Source of the DNA: Truepera sp965215315
Lineage (GTDB): Bacteria; Deinococcota; Deinococci; Deinococcales; Trueperaceae
Assembly: GCA_965215315.1 (NCBI GenBank)
Contig: CBDCDB010000008.1
Span: forward strand, 2,108,001-2,172,000
Reading direction: 5' to 3'
DNA length: 64,000 nt
The notes under the pieces were generated by a model. That model was not told where the DNA came from and made no database searches. It saw nothing but the letters and a program-made list of their open reading frames with translations. This document shows, piece after piece, positions 1 through 9,612 of the stretch (within the stretch, counting starts at the first letter, position 1; each line of letters begins with the position of its first letter). The translations under genes were made by a program, and so were the position numbers.

Positions 1-66
1 CGACACGAAATTGTCCCAGTTCAGCTCGTGGTGCGCGGCACCACCGCCCGGAGGAGGTCACTGTGA
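1..66 (+). CDS. LacI-family transcriptional regulator, C-terminal end (partial)
   Basis: The first 21 codons of the window are open in frame 1 and end in TGA at 64-66. The peptide contains the stretch PVQLVVRGTTA, which resembles the usual C-terminus of LacI/GalR repressors (a Leu-Val-Val-Arg-Gly-Ser/Thr-Thr block just before the end). The gene lies directly upstream of a sugar ABC importer on the same strand, which is the usual place for the operon's repressor. Only the tail is present, so the family call rests on a short motif plus context; ligand and operator are unknown. Confidence 0.6.
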   Translation, partial: RHEIVPVQLVVRGTTARRRSL

Positions 67-132
67 TCTGACACGCTTGACCCCTCGGTTCAGTCAGCTG
101 GATTTTTACTCTTTTCGTTTTTGGAGGAACAC

Positions 133-1371
133 ATGAAACGTTTCGGCTCAGCGTTATTCGGACTTCTCATCTGCACCGTATTTGCACAGACCGCCTTTGC
201 CCAGACCACCGTCCGCATTACCGGCTACGGCGGTCAAGACCCGGCGATTGTCAACCGTCTCATCAACGAAGTTATCGGCGACGAACTTTCGGGGGCCGGA
301 ATCTCTGTGCAGTACGAACCCGTCGAAGGCGACTACAACGCCGGACTTTTTAACGCGCTTTCAGCAGGCACCGCGGGCGACATCTTTTATATTCCGGCTG
401 AGACCGCGCCCGGTATTTTGGCGACCGGTACGGTGCTACCCCTAAACGATGTGTTTGATACAGCGCCGTTCATCGACACGCTTTTAGACCCTTTTACGCT
501 TGACGGTCAGATTTACGGCGTCCCTAAAGATTTTAATACGCTGGCGGTTTTTTACAACAAAGACCTGTTCGACGAAGCGGGCGTCGAGTACCCGAATGAA
601 ACGGACACCTGGGAAACCTTTGCCGAAAAGTTGCGCGGTGTCAGCGACTTAGGAGACGACGTAAAAGGCGCGTGTTTTGTCGCCGACCTCGCCCGGATGG
701 GGCCGTTCGCTTTTGCTGAAGGCTGGCAAGCTTTAGGTGAAGACGGCACCACCAACTTGCAAGACCCGGCATTTGTCAAGGCGTTCAGCTGGTATACGGG
801 CCTGATTCAAGACGGCACAACGGCCCTGCCGAGCGATTTGGGTCAGGACTGGTCGGGGGGCTGTTTCGGGACGGGGAATACGGGCGTCGCCATCGAAGGG
901 GCGTGGATTTTAGGCTATTTGCGCGATACCGCGCCTAACTTGCAGTACGGCACCACCTTTTTACCAGTAAGCCCCGCCGGTGAAACCGGCAACTACACCT
1001 ATACGGTAGCCTACGGCGTCAACGCGAACTCGCCCAATCAGGAGGCGGCGCTGCAGGTTTTAGCGGCGTTAACCAGCGAAGAAGCGCAGCAGTGGGTGCT
1101 CGAGAACGGCCTCGCCATCCCCAGCCGCGAATCACTCGGCGACAACCCTTACTTTCAGGAAGACACGCCCGAAGCCGCGGCCAACCGCATCATCTTCGAG
1201 GGGGCTTCTCGGGGCAACGTCGAGAGCTATCAGTTCGGCAGCGTCGGCACCGATTTTGCGACGCCCATCAACACCGCCATCACTGCTGTAGCGACCGGTC
1301 AAACCGAAGTTGGAGCGGCCTTGGAACAGGCTCAGGGTGAGGTCAATGCGCTCATCGAACGTGCCCAGTAA
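133..1371 (+). CDS. Sugar ABC transporter substrate-binding protein
   Basis: Extracellular solute-binding protein (family 1, maltose/maltodextrin type) that captures a sugar outside the membrane and delivers it to the two permeases encoded next. The ATG at 133 has a GGAGG ribosome site at 123-127, so I prefer it to the in-frame TTG at 121. The product is 412 residues, normal for the family. It begins with a basic N-terminus, a hydrophobic core and an AFA cleavage site near residue 23, giving a periplasmic or surface-anchored protein. The mature part has the family's typical hinge segments (for example GVPKDFNTLAVFYNKDLF). The debranching-type glucosidase downstream suggests a glucose oligosaccharide as substrate; that is inference. 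Confidence 0.9.
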   Translation: MKRFGSALFGLLICTVFAQTAFAQTTVRITGYGGQDPAIVNRLINEVIGDELSGAGISVQYEPVEGDYNAGLFNALSAGTAGDIFYIPAETAPGILATGTVLPLNDVFDTAPFIDTLLDPFTLDGQIYGVPKDFNTLAVFYNKDLFDEAGVEYPNETDTWETFAEKLRGVSDLGDDVKGACFVADLARMGPFAFAEGWQALGEDGTTNLQDPAFVKAFSWYTGLIQDGTTALPSDLGQDWSGGCFGTGNTGVAIEGAWILGYLRDTAPNLQYGTTFLPVSPAGETGNYTYTVAYGVNANSPNQEAALQVLAALTSEEAQQWVLENGLAIPSRESLGDNPYFQEDTPEAAANRIIFEGASRGNVESYQFGSVGTDFATPINTAITAVATGQTEVGAALEQAQGEVNALIERAQ

Positions 1372-1500
1372 CTTTGTCTAGTCTTTGTTTTAGCTGAAGT
1401 TTGCGGTTTGAGCTGAAGTTCGTGTAGCCGGGGTAAAGCCAACTCCGGCTATACCTGACTTACCTGAATCTATCTAACCCAAACCTAAAGGAGGCCCGAA

Positions 1501-2595
1501 ATGAACCGGAAGTTCCGCGACGCCGCGGCTGGCTACCTCTTTCTCTCGCCTTTTTTGCTGACGCTCGGCGTCTTTTTCGTCTACGCCTTTGTCCGCGCCG
1601 TCATCTACAGCTTTACCAACTACAACTTGTTCAACGCCGCGAATTTGGGGTTCGTCGGTTTTGAAAACTACCTCAATTTGTTTCAGAGCGATAACTTTTT
1701 ACGGGCGCTGACCAACTCGGTTGCGTTCGCGGTCGTCGTCACCACCGTGCAGACCTTCGGGGCGCTCTTGATGGCAGCCGTTCTCAACCAAAAGATACGC
1801 GGGTTGGGCTTTTTCCGGGCTGCCTTCTACATGCCGAGTGTCACGAGCAGCGTCGTTATCGCGCTCATTTTTTTGTGGCTCTTTCAGCGTACCGGCCTCA
1901 TCAACTATCTCAGCACCCAGTTTCTCGCTTATTTGCCTCACCTCGCCGTTTTTGTGGGGATCGTGCTCGTGTTGCAACTCGCCCAGGTGAGGTTTGAACG
2001 CTCCCGCAACCTGCCTGCAGGCTGGTTCGACCCGGCCCTGCTGGTCATTTCACTGCTCGTCGCGCTCGCAGCCGTGGTCGTCCTCAATATCAGCGGCGTC
2101 CTCGCCCCGCGCGACCTTCCGCCGGTCGACCAGATCTGGCTGGATACCCGGCAGTCGGTCGGGTTTATCGGTGTTCCTTTAATCGTCATTATGTTTATCA
2201 ACACCTTTACGACCATTCCTACCTTTATGCTGATGTTTTTGGCGGCGCTGCAAGACGTGCCCGTATCGTACTACGAAGCAGCCTCGCTGGACGGGGCCAC
2301 CGCCGCGCAGCAGTTTCGGCATATCACCGTCCCGTCGGTGCAACCCGTGACCTTTTTGGTCGTCACGCTCGGGCTTATCGGGACGTTGCAGATGTTCGAC
2401 CAGGTAGCGATTTTCGGAAATGCTGTCCCGCTCGAGTCCGTCATCACGCTGGCGTATTTTGTTTACGACCGGATGTTTCCCGGCGCACAGCTGCCCGAAG
2501 TCGGGTTCGCTTCAGCAGCAGCGATGTTTTTAGCCGTGCTGACACTCATCGTCGTGCTGATTCAGCGCGTCTTTATCCCCTCGGAGAAACGCTGA
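1501..2595 (+). CDS. Sugar ABC transporter permease, MalF-like
   Basis: Inner-membrane subunit of the importer, 364 residues, with an AAGYLFLSPFLLTLGVFFVYAF first membrane segment as in MalF/UgpA proteins. The cytoplasmic EAA loop that docks the ATPase is visible near residue 257 (YYEAASLDGATAAQQF). A stretch of about 100 residues in the middle contains an extra pair of hydrophobic segments separated by a charged linker, so the protein is longer than the usual 290-310 residues. An AAAGGAGG ribosome site precedes the ATG. The stop codon overlaps the next start by one base, so the two permeases are translationally coupled. No ATPase gene is in this operon; a shared MsmX/MalK-type ATPase elsewhere is likely. 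Confidence 0.88.
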   Translation: MNRKFRDAAAGYLFLSPFLLTLGVFFVYAFVRAVIYSFTNYNLFNAANLGFVGFENYLNLFQSDNFLRALTNSVAFAVVVTTVQTFGALLMAAVLNQKIRGLGFFRAAFYMPSVTSSVVIALIFLWLFQRTGLINYLSTQFLAYLPHLAVFVGIVLVLQLAQVRFERSRNLPAGWFDPALLVISLLVALAAVVVLNISGVLAPRDLPPVDQIWLDTRQSVGFIGVPLIVIMFINTFTTIPTFMLMFLAALQDVPVSYYEAASLDGATAAQQFRHITVPSVQPVTFLVVTLGLIGTLQMFDQVAIFGNAVPLESVITLAYFVYDRMFPGAQLPEVGFASAAAMFLAVLTLIVVLIQRVFIPSEKR

Positions 2596-4037
2596 TGGCG
2601 ACGCGCGTCGCCCCTCGTGGCGCAGCAACCTTCGCCAACCGTGCCGAGTTTGAACGCTGGCACACCCGCCGCCGCTGGGCACGGGCGGGACTCGTCTATC
2701 TGGCGATGCTCTTTTTTGCGGTGGTGCTGCTCGGGCCGATTTTGTTTGCGGCGGTCTCGAGCCTCAAGACCAACCCGCTCGAGTACCCGCCCACCCTCAA
2801 TATCCCGCAGCTCTCCCCCGCCAACTGGTCGGCGGCGGCTCGGCTCGGCGCAGCAGGGGGCGGCGGGCGCTGGTTCGGCGGGTTTGCGCCTGGTGCAGAT
2901 GTGCCCTTTCGCATCACCTATTTCGTCCCCGAAGGGCAGCAGGCCGAACCCCCCGAAGTCGTGGTGTCGCGCCGCCGTAGCGGAGGCTTGCAAGCCGCGC
3001 AGGTCATTGAGTTCGCCGCCGATTACGCCGAGGTGAGTCCAGTTGAGGAGGTCTCGAGTACCCCCGGTTCGTACCCCGTAAGAGAAGAAGAAACCGCCGG
3101 ACAGTTCGTCACCTATGCGTTCAATATCACCTACCCCGGTCAGGGACCGGAAGTTGACACCCTGCCCTTAGACATCACCGCGCCCGTAAATCAGCTCTAT
3201 GAAGGTGCGACCTTGACCCCGAGTCGGCTCGAGCGGCGAGGCCGCGTCGCCTCGTTCGATACCATCACCCCCGGCGCACTCGGTTACGTGTTTCGCAACT
3301 ACGTCCGCGTTTTTGCCGAGGTCAAAAGCGTGACCACCGGTGAGAGTCTTTTCTGGGCTTGGACCCGCAACTCGTTTCTCATCGGTATCGTCCGGGTCGT
3401 GAGTACGCTGCTGTTCGCGTCGATGGCCGGGTACGCCCTCGCACGGCTCCGTTTTCCGGGACGCAACCTCATCTTTTTCGCCACGCTTTTTAGCATGATG
3501 ATTCCCGGTCAGGTGACGTTTATCTCGAACTATCTGGTCTTGCGTGACGGCATCTTCGGGTTTACGCAACTTTTCGGTGTCCAAACACTCCTCAATACGG
3601 TTGGGGCAGTCATTATCGGCGGGGCGAGCGGTTCGGCTCTGGTCGCTGCCGGGATGGTCTTCCTGATGAAGCAGTTTTTCGAGTCCATCCCCCAAGAGGT
3701 CGAGGAGGCCGCCATGATTGACGGCGCAAACCACTGGCGGCGTTACTGGAACGTCGTCTTGCCGATGGCGCGGCCCGCTTTGGGCGCAGTCGCCATTCTC
3801 AGCTTTCAGGGCGCGTGGAACGAGTTTTTCTGGCCCTTTATCGTCCTGACGACACCCGAAGACATCAAAACGCTGCCGATTGGCTTGTTATCGTTTCGGC
3901 AGATTTACGGGACGACCGGCGACTGGGGTCTGATTCTGGCGGGCGCAATCCTGAGTGCGCTGCCGATTATCATCTTGTTCGTGGTGTTTCAGCGCTACTT
4001 TTTAGAAGGCGTCTCGTATGGGGGCGGCAAAGAGTAA
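2595..4037 (+). CDS. Sugar ABC transporter permease, MalG-like, with a large extra domain
   Basis: Second membrane subunit of the importer. At 480 residues it is about 200 longer than a normal MalG-type permease. After the first membrane segment (residues about 31-55) there is a hydrophilic, beta-rich stretch of about 160-180 residues, expected outside the membrane, before the remaining membrane segments resume near residue 250. The EAA motif (EEAAMIDGANHWRRYW) lies near residue 370. The start overlaps the stop of the MalF-like gene (TGATG). The family assignment is firm; the function of the insert is unknown. It could contact the binding protein or the substrate. Confidence 0.87.
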   Translation: MATRVAPRGAATFANRAEFERWHTRRRWARAGLVYLAMLFFAVVLLGPILFAAVSSLKTNPLEYPPTLNIPQLSPANWSAAARLGAAGGGGRWFGGFAPGADVPFRITYFVPEGQQAEPPEVVVSRRRSGGLQAAQVIEFAADYAEVSPVEEVSSTPGSYPVREEETAGQFVTYAFNITYPGQGPEVDTLPLDITAPVNQLYEGATLTPSRLERRGRVASFDTITPGALGYVFRNYVRVFAEVKSVTTGESLFWAWTRNSFLIGIVRVVSTLLFASMAGYALARLRFPGRNLIFFATLFSMMIPGQVTFISNYLVLRDGIFGFTQLFGVQTLLNTVGAVIIGGASGSALVAAGMVFLMKQFFESIPQEVEEAAMIDGANHWRRYWNVVLPMARPALGAVAILSFQGAWNEFFWPFIVLTTPEDIKTLPIGLLSFRQIYGTTGDWGLILAGAILSALPIIILFVVFQRYFLEGVSYGGGKE

Positions 4038-4119
4038 GACCTTTAGGCGGTACTAGACGCTGCCTCGCCGTGCTAGGGTAACGCGGCAGGGCAGCCCATT
4101 CAGTGGACAAGGATATTTT

Positions 4120-5952
4120 ATGGATTTCAGCAAAAACGTCGTACTCAAGGAAAACTATACCTTTCTCGTCGCCGACGCCGCCGGACAAATCGCGGGGGGC
4201 GAACACGGCGTGTACAACCGTGATACCCGTTTCTTAAACCGTTACAACTGGTCTTTAGGCGAGGAGGTTCAGGCGCTCCTTATCCACACGCCGCGCCCGG
4301 ACACGCTTTCGGCGCATTACGCGCACATCGAGGGGCCGTCGCAGGTACTAGGAATTCAGCGGCGGCTCAAAATTCGTGCAGACGGGTTTGAAGACATTTT
4401 AGAGCTGCAAAATACCGGCTCCGAGTCCCGCAGCGTCACTCTCAGATTGAGCATTGCTACTGACTTTGCCGATATGTTCGAGGCGCGGGGCTGGGACGAG
4501 TTGGAGCGCGCCCCGGTTCATCTCACTCAGGAAAACGGGACGTTTGCTCTTCGCTATACGGCTCAAGACGGCGTAGAGACTGCAACTTTTTTAGAACTTT
4601 CACGACTGCCGGATGAAGTCGTGGGAGAGACGTTGGTGTTTAGCCTCGAGCTGGCTCCGAAAGAAACACATACGCTGAGCGTCAGCGTTACCTTGCAAAC
4701 GCTTGGCGAAGACCGTCCGGGGATGGACTACGAAACGTGGCTGGGAGGATTCCCGGTTTCCGAAATGCTTTCACAACGTCATCAAGAAGTTGTGACCCAA
4801 GCACAAGAAGACCTCCGCGCCCTCTTGCTCTTTACCGAACACGGCCCGTATCTAGCAGCGGGTATCCCTTGGTACGTCGCCGCGTTCGGTCGGGACGCGC
4901 TGCTGGCGGCTTCGATGCTCTTGCCCCATCGCCCGGAGGTTGCCGAGGGCGTGCTGCGTTACCTTGCTGCTTATCAGGGAAAAAAACAAGCTGCCATCAC
5001 CGCCGAAGCGCCCGGTAAAATTATGCACGAACTGCGTTTCGGTGAGTTGACGCGCCTGGGCGTCGTTCCTTATGGCCCCTACTACGGCACGGTAGATGCG
5101 ACCGCGCTTTTTGTCATGCTCCTCCATCAGCTTTATACGCAGACCCATGACCTGAACCTCGTTCGGGAGCTGCGCCCACACTGGGAAGCGGCACTCACCT
5201 GGATGACAGGCGCAGCCGACGCTGACGGGGACGGGTTTCTCGAGTTTACCGGGGGTGACGCGGAACGGTCGCTGACAGTGCAAACCTGGAAAGACTCGTT
5301 CGACTCGCTTAGTCATAAAGACGGACGGTTAGCTGAGGGAGCTATTGCCGGGAGTGAGGTGCAGGGTTACGCTTACGCCGCCTACAAAGCTGCTGCCGAC
5401 TTTTACGACACGCTCGGGGAAAGAGACGGGCAGGCGTGGCGTGAACGCGCCGACAAGCTCAAAATATCGTTTCACGAACATTTCTGGCTGGACGACCTGC
5501 AAACCTACGCGCTGGCACTGGACGGGGACAAGTGCCCGCTCGAGGTTCACAATTCAAACGCCGGGCAACTCCTCTGGACAGGCATCGTCCCAGACGAAAC
5601 TGCGCCCAAACTCGTCCGAACGCTCTTTTCAGATCCGAACTGGTCGGGGTGGGGGATTCGCACGCTCGGCGCAGGCGAGGTGCGTTACAACCCGGTGTCG
5701 TATCACAACGGTTCGGTTTGGCCTCACGATACGGCGCTCGTTGCCGGAGGGTTGGCACGTTACGGCTTTTCCAACGAGGCGAGGCGTATCAGAGAGGCGC
5801 TTTGCGATTTGGCTGCCAGTCAGAACGACCGCCGCTTACCCGAACTTGTCGCAGGATATCCGCGCACGGATGCGCCCCCGGTTCCCTATCCGGTCGCGTG
5901 TCGCCCGCAAGCGTGGGACGCAGCGGCGCTCTTGTATCTGCTGACCCTATAA
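4120..5952 (+). CDS. Glycogen debranching / amylo-alpha-1,6-glucosidase-type enzyme
   Basis: A 610-residue glycoside hydrolase with the N-terminal glycogen debranching domain (GDE_N_bis, residues about 10-200) followed by an (alpha/alpha)6 barrel. Visible family features are the WYVAAFGRDALLAASM segment near residue 255, a GPYYGTVDATALF segment, WKDSFDS, and the C-terminal GSVWPHDTALVAGG block. Members hydrolyse alpha-glucosidic bonds in branched or small oligosaccharides. There is no signal peptide, so it acts in the cytoplasm on sugar brought in by the adjacent importer. It lies 82 bp after the MalG-like gene on the same strand, probably in the same transcript. Exact bond specificity cannot be read from the sequence. 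Confidence 0.85.
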   Translation: MDFSKNVVLKENYTFLVADAAGQIAGGEHGVYNRDTRFLNRYNWSLGEEVQALLIHTPRPDTLSAHYAHIEGPSQVLGIQRRLKIRADGFEDILELQNTGSESRSVTLRLSIATDFADMFEARGWDELERAPVHLTQENGTFALRYTAQDGVETATFLELSRLPDEVVGETLVFSLELAPKETHTLSVSVTLQTLGEDRPGMDYETWLGGFPVSEMLSQRHQEVVTQAQEDLRALLLFTEHGPYLAAGIPWYVAAFGRDALLAASMLLPHRPEVAEGVLRYLAAYQGKKQAAITAEAPGKIMHELRFGELTRLGVVPYGPYYGTVDATALFVMLLHQLYTQTHDLNLVRELRPHWEAALTWMTGAADADGDGFLEFTGGDAERSLTVQTWKDSFDSLSHKDGRLAEGAIAGSEVQGYAYAAYKAAADFYDTLGERDGQAWRERADKLKISFHEHFWLDDLQTYALALDGDKCPLEVHNSNAGQLLWTGIVPDETAPKLVRTLFSDPNWSGWGIRTLGAGEVRYNPVSYHNGSVWPHDTALVAGGLARYGFSNEARRIREALCDLAASQNDRRLPELVAGYPRTDAPPVPYPVACRPQAWDAAALLYLLTL

Positions 5953-5979
5953 AGAAACTGTAAAGAAGCCATAAAACCA

Positions 5980-6008
5980 CGAGCGGTAAGCCAAAACTTC
6001 ACCGCTCG
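5980..6008. terminator. Hairpin between convergent genes
   Basis: An 8-bp perfect inverted repeat (CGAGCGGT at 5980-5987 with ACCGCTCG at 6001-6008) with a 13-base loop lies between the converging debranching-enzyme and terC genes. There is no clear T-run on either side, so it may work as a weak bidirectional terminator or as a 3'-end stability hairpin. Confidence 0.5.
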
Positions 6009-6046
6009 CAGTTCGTCCTGTCCAACTGAACTACTCACACCCTTTT

Positions 6047-7021
6047 TTATGACTCGGGCAATTCCGTCACGTCAATGTGTTCAACCTCGTCTTTAGGGTC
6101 TTTCGATTTGGGGCTCAGGAGCGACGCGATAATGCTGATGGCGAGCGCACCGACAATAATACCCAGGCTCACGAAGGTCGGTATATGTACGTCAAAGTAT
6201 TCGATGAGCATCTTGACGCCGACAAACGTCAGGACGAACGCCAGCCCATAACGCAGGTAAACGAATTTGTGGATGACTCCGGCGAGCAGAAAGTAGAGGC
6301 TCCGGAGGCCCAAAATAGCGAAGATGTTGCTGGTAAAGACGATAAACGGTTCCTGGGTGATCGCAAAAATCGCCGGAATCGAATCGAGGGCGAAAACCAG
6401 GTCGGTCAGTTCAATCATCACAAGAACCAGCAGCAGAGGCGTAACCATCCGGCGGCCCCCCTCGAGTACCGTAAACTTCGCCTCCCGGTAGCCGTCGGTC
6501 ACGGGAAACAAACGGCGGACAAAACGCAGTGCGGCGTTTTTCTCCAAATCAACCGTGTCACCTTCGCTGCTAAAAAACATCCTGACTCCGGCAAAGACTA
6601 AAAACGCGCCGAAGATGTAGATAACCCAGTGAAAGTTGGCGATGAGCGTTGCGCCAAGCGCAATCATCGCGCCGCGCATGATGAGCGCCCCCAAAATTCC
6701 CCAGAAGAGAACCCGGTGCTGATACTGAGACGGCACCGCAAACGCCGAAAAAATCAGAACGAAGACGAAAATATTGTCAACCGATAAAGAGTATTCGATA
6801 AGGTAGCCGGTGAGGAACTCGAGCCCGATCTGCGGCCCGTAGATAAAATAGAGGCCCAGGTTAAAGAGAAGAGCCAGCGACACCCAAACGCTCGTCCAGG
6901 CACCCGCTTCACGGACGCTGACCGTGTGCGCCTTGCGGTTGAAAACCCCCAAATCAAGCGCCAACATAACCAGCACAAAAGCTAAAAAACCGATCCAGAA
7001 AACCAGTGGTACGTCTATCAC
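6047..7021 (-). CDS. TerC-family integral membrane protein
   Basis: A 324-residue, multi-spanning membrane protein of the TerC/Alx family (tellurium resistance, metal export such as Mn2+ in better-studied members). The family block EYSLSVDNIFVFVLIF is present, as is the second repeat LTDLVFALDSIPAIFAIT; both carry the acidic residues thought to bind metal. I chose the GTG at 7021 because GGAAAGG lies 7 bases upstream; an in-frame TTG at 7039 would overlap that site. The ion transported cannot be deduced. The gene converges on the debranching enzyme gene. Confidence 0.9.
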   Translation of the reverse strand: MIDVPLVFWIGFLAFVLVMLALDLGVFNRKAHTVSVREAGAWTSVWVSLALLFNLGLYFIYGPQIGLEFLTGYLIEYSLSVDNIFVFVLIFSAFAVPSQYQHRVLFWGILGALIMRGAMIALGATLIANFHWVIYIFGAFLVFAGVRMFFSSEGDTVDLEKNAALRFVRRLFPVTDGYREAKFTVLEGGRRMVTPLLLVLVMIELTDLVFALDSIPAIFAITQEPFIVFTSNIFAILGLRSLYFLLAGVIHKFVYLRYGLAFVLTFVGVKMLIEYFDVHIPTFVSLGIIVGALAISIIASLLSPKSKDPKDEVEHIDVTELPES

Positions 7022-7304
7022 CCTGCAACCTTTCCCCAACGCGGTTGGTTGTCACAATAGGCTGTCAAGGCCGATTGTCCACGCCGGTTCAGGTCTCGCA
7101 CTGTTTTTGAACGCCGGAAGAACCCTGCTCTCCGTGTTGACGACGTTCAACCCCGTTTTGCTCGAGTGTGTTTTACCAAACTGTCGAACGTAAAACCGAC
7201 GGGTGGCTACTCCCCTGCTTCGGCACTATAACAGCTTACCCGCGTATTTTACGAAAGCTCTTTAACACGCACGTTATCGCAGGTATCATCCGGGAACGGA
7301 CGCC

Positions 7305-8345
7305 CTCACTTTAAGATAGTTTGTCTAAGGCTCTATGTAGATTTCAAGTGATCAGAAGAAGTTCAAGAAGCGAAGGTAGCAGAGCTTTGCCTCTAGCTCT
7401 AGCGTTGTGAACAAACTCGAAGAAGCTCAGGTATAGAGGCAGTTTTTCTTGCGATATACCTTGGTGTGGACGTAGCCACGACCTGAGTAAAGACCAGAAG
7501 CCTTCAATAGTGTTGACGTGAACTTCACAGAAGCCGTCGCCATCATCGTCACGGGCGTATTCTCCAGTTGAATGATTGACACGTTTATGTAGATAGCCCC
7601 AGCTTTCTAGCCGGTTGTAGATGTTGTATTCGTCGGTATAGAGCTGGCTGCCCCGCTTGACCAACTCGGTGATGATAGGCTCAAGCGTCCTTTGCTGAAC
7701 ATTCTCCAGCATTCTAATGATGACCTTGCCACCGCGCTCGATCATGCCTGAGACGGGTGGCTTTTCACTCTCAAGCGTACCGCGCCCTCGCTTTTTCAAA
7801 CGACGACATCTACCCCGTCGCCTTTTAGCTCTGAGAGCTTTGGGGTTGCCCTTATGCCCAGCCACAACATAAAGTTCATCAAACTCGACTTCACCAGCTA
7901 GCTCGACAGCCCTTTTTTTGCCTCGACACCTGCGCGAAGCTGTTCGGTCATCTTCTGTACGTCGTTCTGGTTTAGTCCTAGCTCAGCCGCAATCTGGCGG
8001 TTTGAGAGGTTTAAGCCCGTTAGGTACAGGCAAAGTATCCACACTTCTAGGGCTTGATGATGCCCTTCAAACACCGTATTTGTCAGATCATCAAAGTGCC
8101 CGCAACACTCGCCTTGACAAACGTAGCGCCGCCGCGCCTTTTGCGTATTGTGATAGCCAGTTCGCTTTACCTGAGAACTACCACAGTTAGGGCAACACAC
8201 CTTACCCTCAGACCAACGTAGTTCTCTTAGCTTTTCGTAGCATTTCTCATCATCTAGCAAATCCTGCAAGTACAAACCCATACTTCACGCTAGCAGACCT
8301 TTAGCCACTTGCTTTCCATATTGAGCCTTGTCTAAAACTCACTTT
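7305..8345 (-). mobile_element. IS1595-family insertion sequence
   Basis: The element carries an ISXO2-like transposase. The octamer CTCACTTT occurs on both sides (7305-7312 and 8338-8345), matching the 8-bp target duplication typical of IS1595. Inside each end is the related stretch GTCTAAGGCTC / AGACAAGGCTC in inverted orientation, but the left copy sits about six bases further in than the right, so one terminus may have been altered. Confidence 0.75.
7344..8281 (-). CDS. IS1595-family transposase, two frames joined by a -1 shift
   Basis: The first frame (8281 down to 7898) encodes an N-terminal zinc ribbon (CCPNCGS and a second Cys pair) and a helix-turn-helix. The second frame (to 7344) encodes the catalytic half, with FDELYV, YTDEYNIYN and NTIEGFWS marking the acidic residues of the ISXO2 fold. 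The frames meet at a run of seven adenines near 7914-7920. Slipping back one base there continues the reading as a run of lysines into VEFDELYVVAGHKG with no stop. Either programmed -1 frameshifting makes the active protein, or a one-base indel in the run has killed it; the run itself favours the former. Confidence 0.8.
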
Positions 8346-8398
8346 CCACAATAATGATAGTAGCCTCTAAACGCTTAAATGCTGTATCTGCAACCGAC

Positions 8399-9097
8399 CT
8401 AAAGCCGCCTCAACATCTCCGTTACGACCGCTTTGGCTCGCCGCGCCGCGAGTACCGTAAAGCTGCGAAAATCCACCTCAGCGCCGCCATCGGCGGTGTC
8501 GCTGATCGAACGGACGATAACAAAAGGAACTCCGGCGCGGCTGCAGACCTGAGCAACCGCGGCCCCTTCCATCTCGGCGCAGGCACCACCAAACGTCTTG
8601 AAAAGAAACGTCACCTTGTTCGGGTCGGCGATAAATTGATCGCCTGAAAGAATCCGCCCTGAAACGACCTTGACTTCGGCTGAGACCACTTCGGAGAGCG
8701 CCTCGGCTGCCGCTAGCGCCGCCGCTTGCAACCCCTCGTCCGCAGGCCAGCTGAGCGGTTCCCCCGGCACCTCACCGAGCGCGTAACCGAGCGCCCGCAC
8801 GTCGGCGTCGTGTTGCAGCGCGTCGCGGCTGACAACGATATCCCCAACTTTGAGCCCCGGCGCGACGCCGCCTGCAACGCCCGTAAAAATTACGTGCGAC
8901 ACACCCTCCAACGCAAAAATCTGCGCGAGCGCCGCCGCGTTGACCTTGCCGACACCACACTGAGCGATTAAGACGGATTTACCCTCCAAAATGCCTCGGT
9001 GAAGCTTATATGCGCCCCGCCGCACCGTCTCCTGTTCACTGAGAGCGCCTAAAAGTTGCTCCAACTCCTCTGCCATCGCACCGATAATACCGATCAC
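8399..9097 (-). CDS. mtnN: 5'-methylthioadenosine/S-adenosylhomocysteine nucleosidase
   Basis: A 232-residue cytoplasmic enzyme that cleaves methylthioadenosine and S-adenosylhomocysteine to adenine and the thio-ribose, feeding methionine salvage and clearing a methyltransferase inhibitor. Family marks in order are IGIIGAMAEELE with Glu12, FTGVAGGV near residue 71, the AEMEGAAVA purine and ribose pocket near residue 174, and ISDTAD with the catalytic Asp at 200. Length is normal. It stands alone between an IS1595 element and a TnpB relic, and both flanks may have been rearranged by these insertions. Confidence 0.93.
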   Translation of the reverse strand: MIGIIGAMAEELEQLLGALSEQETVRRGAYKLHRGILEGKSVLIAQCGVGKVNAAALAQIFALEGVSHVIFTGVAGGVAPGLKVGDIVVSRDALQHDADVRALGYALGEVPGEPLSWPADEGLQAAALAAAEALSEVVSAEVKVVSGRILSGDQFIADPNKVTFLFKTFGGACAEMEGAAVAQVCSRAGVPFVIVRSISDTADGGAEVDFRSFTVLAARRAKAVVTEMLRRL

Positions 9098-9612
9098 GGT
9101 TCTATCTTAAACTGTAGCTTCAAATCGCAACCCTCAATCCTAGCGTTTATGCTGTAGGGAACCGTAAAAACTGCGAACCACCGAGTATTACTGCTAAATT
9201 TCTCGACCGTACAACCTTTAATACCCAAAAGTTGAGCGGTCAGCTGTTTGCTAAACCCTACGGTTAATTCATAGAAAATAGCTTAAGAAAACCCCTCGCT
9301 TTAGCGAAGGAAAGGAATTGAGCGGTGAGCGTAGCGAACGGAGGTTTAGTCGTGCTAGACGTACTATAATTAAGTCAGCGGGTGGTATAGGAGTCTCCCC
9401 GCCGACGTGGACAAGCATACCAAAACCTTGAAGGTCAAGTTGCGACCTACCGCTACGCAAGCCGAAAAGCTCACGTACATGGGTAGTCTGTGCCGCCATA
9501 TCTACAACTAGGGTTTGGCTAGGCGTAAAGAAGCTTACGAGACGACGGGTAAGGGCTTGACCTACGTTCAGCAGTCTGCCGAAATGACTAGAAGCCATCT
9601 CAAAAACGAATA

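Noticed and set aside
3168..3734. Long minus-strand open frame of 188 codons
   Set aside because: It lies inside the MalG-like gene; the peptide is His/Arg/Asp-rich with no domain, typical of an antisense shadow in GC-rich DNA.
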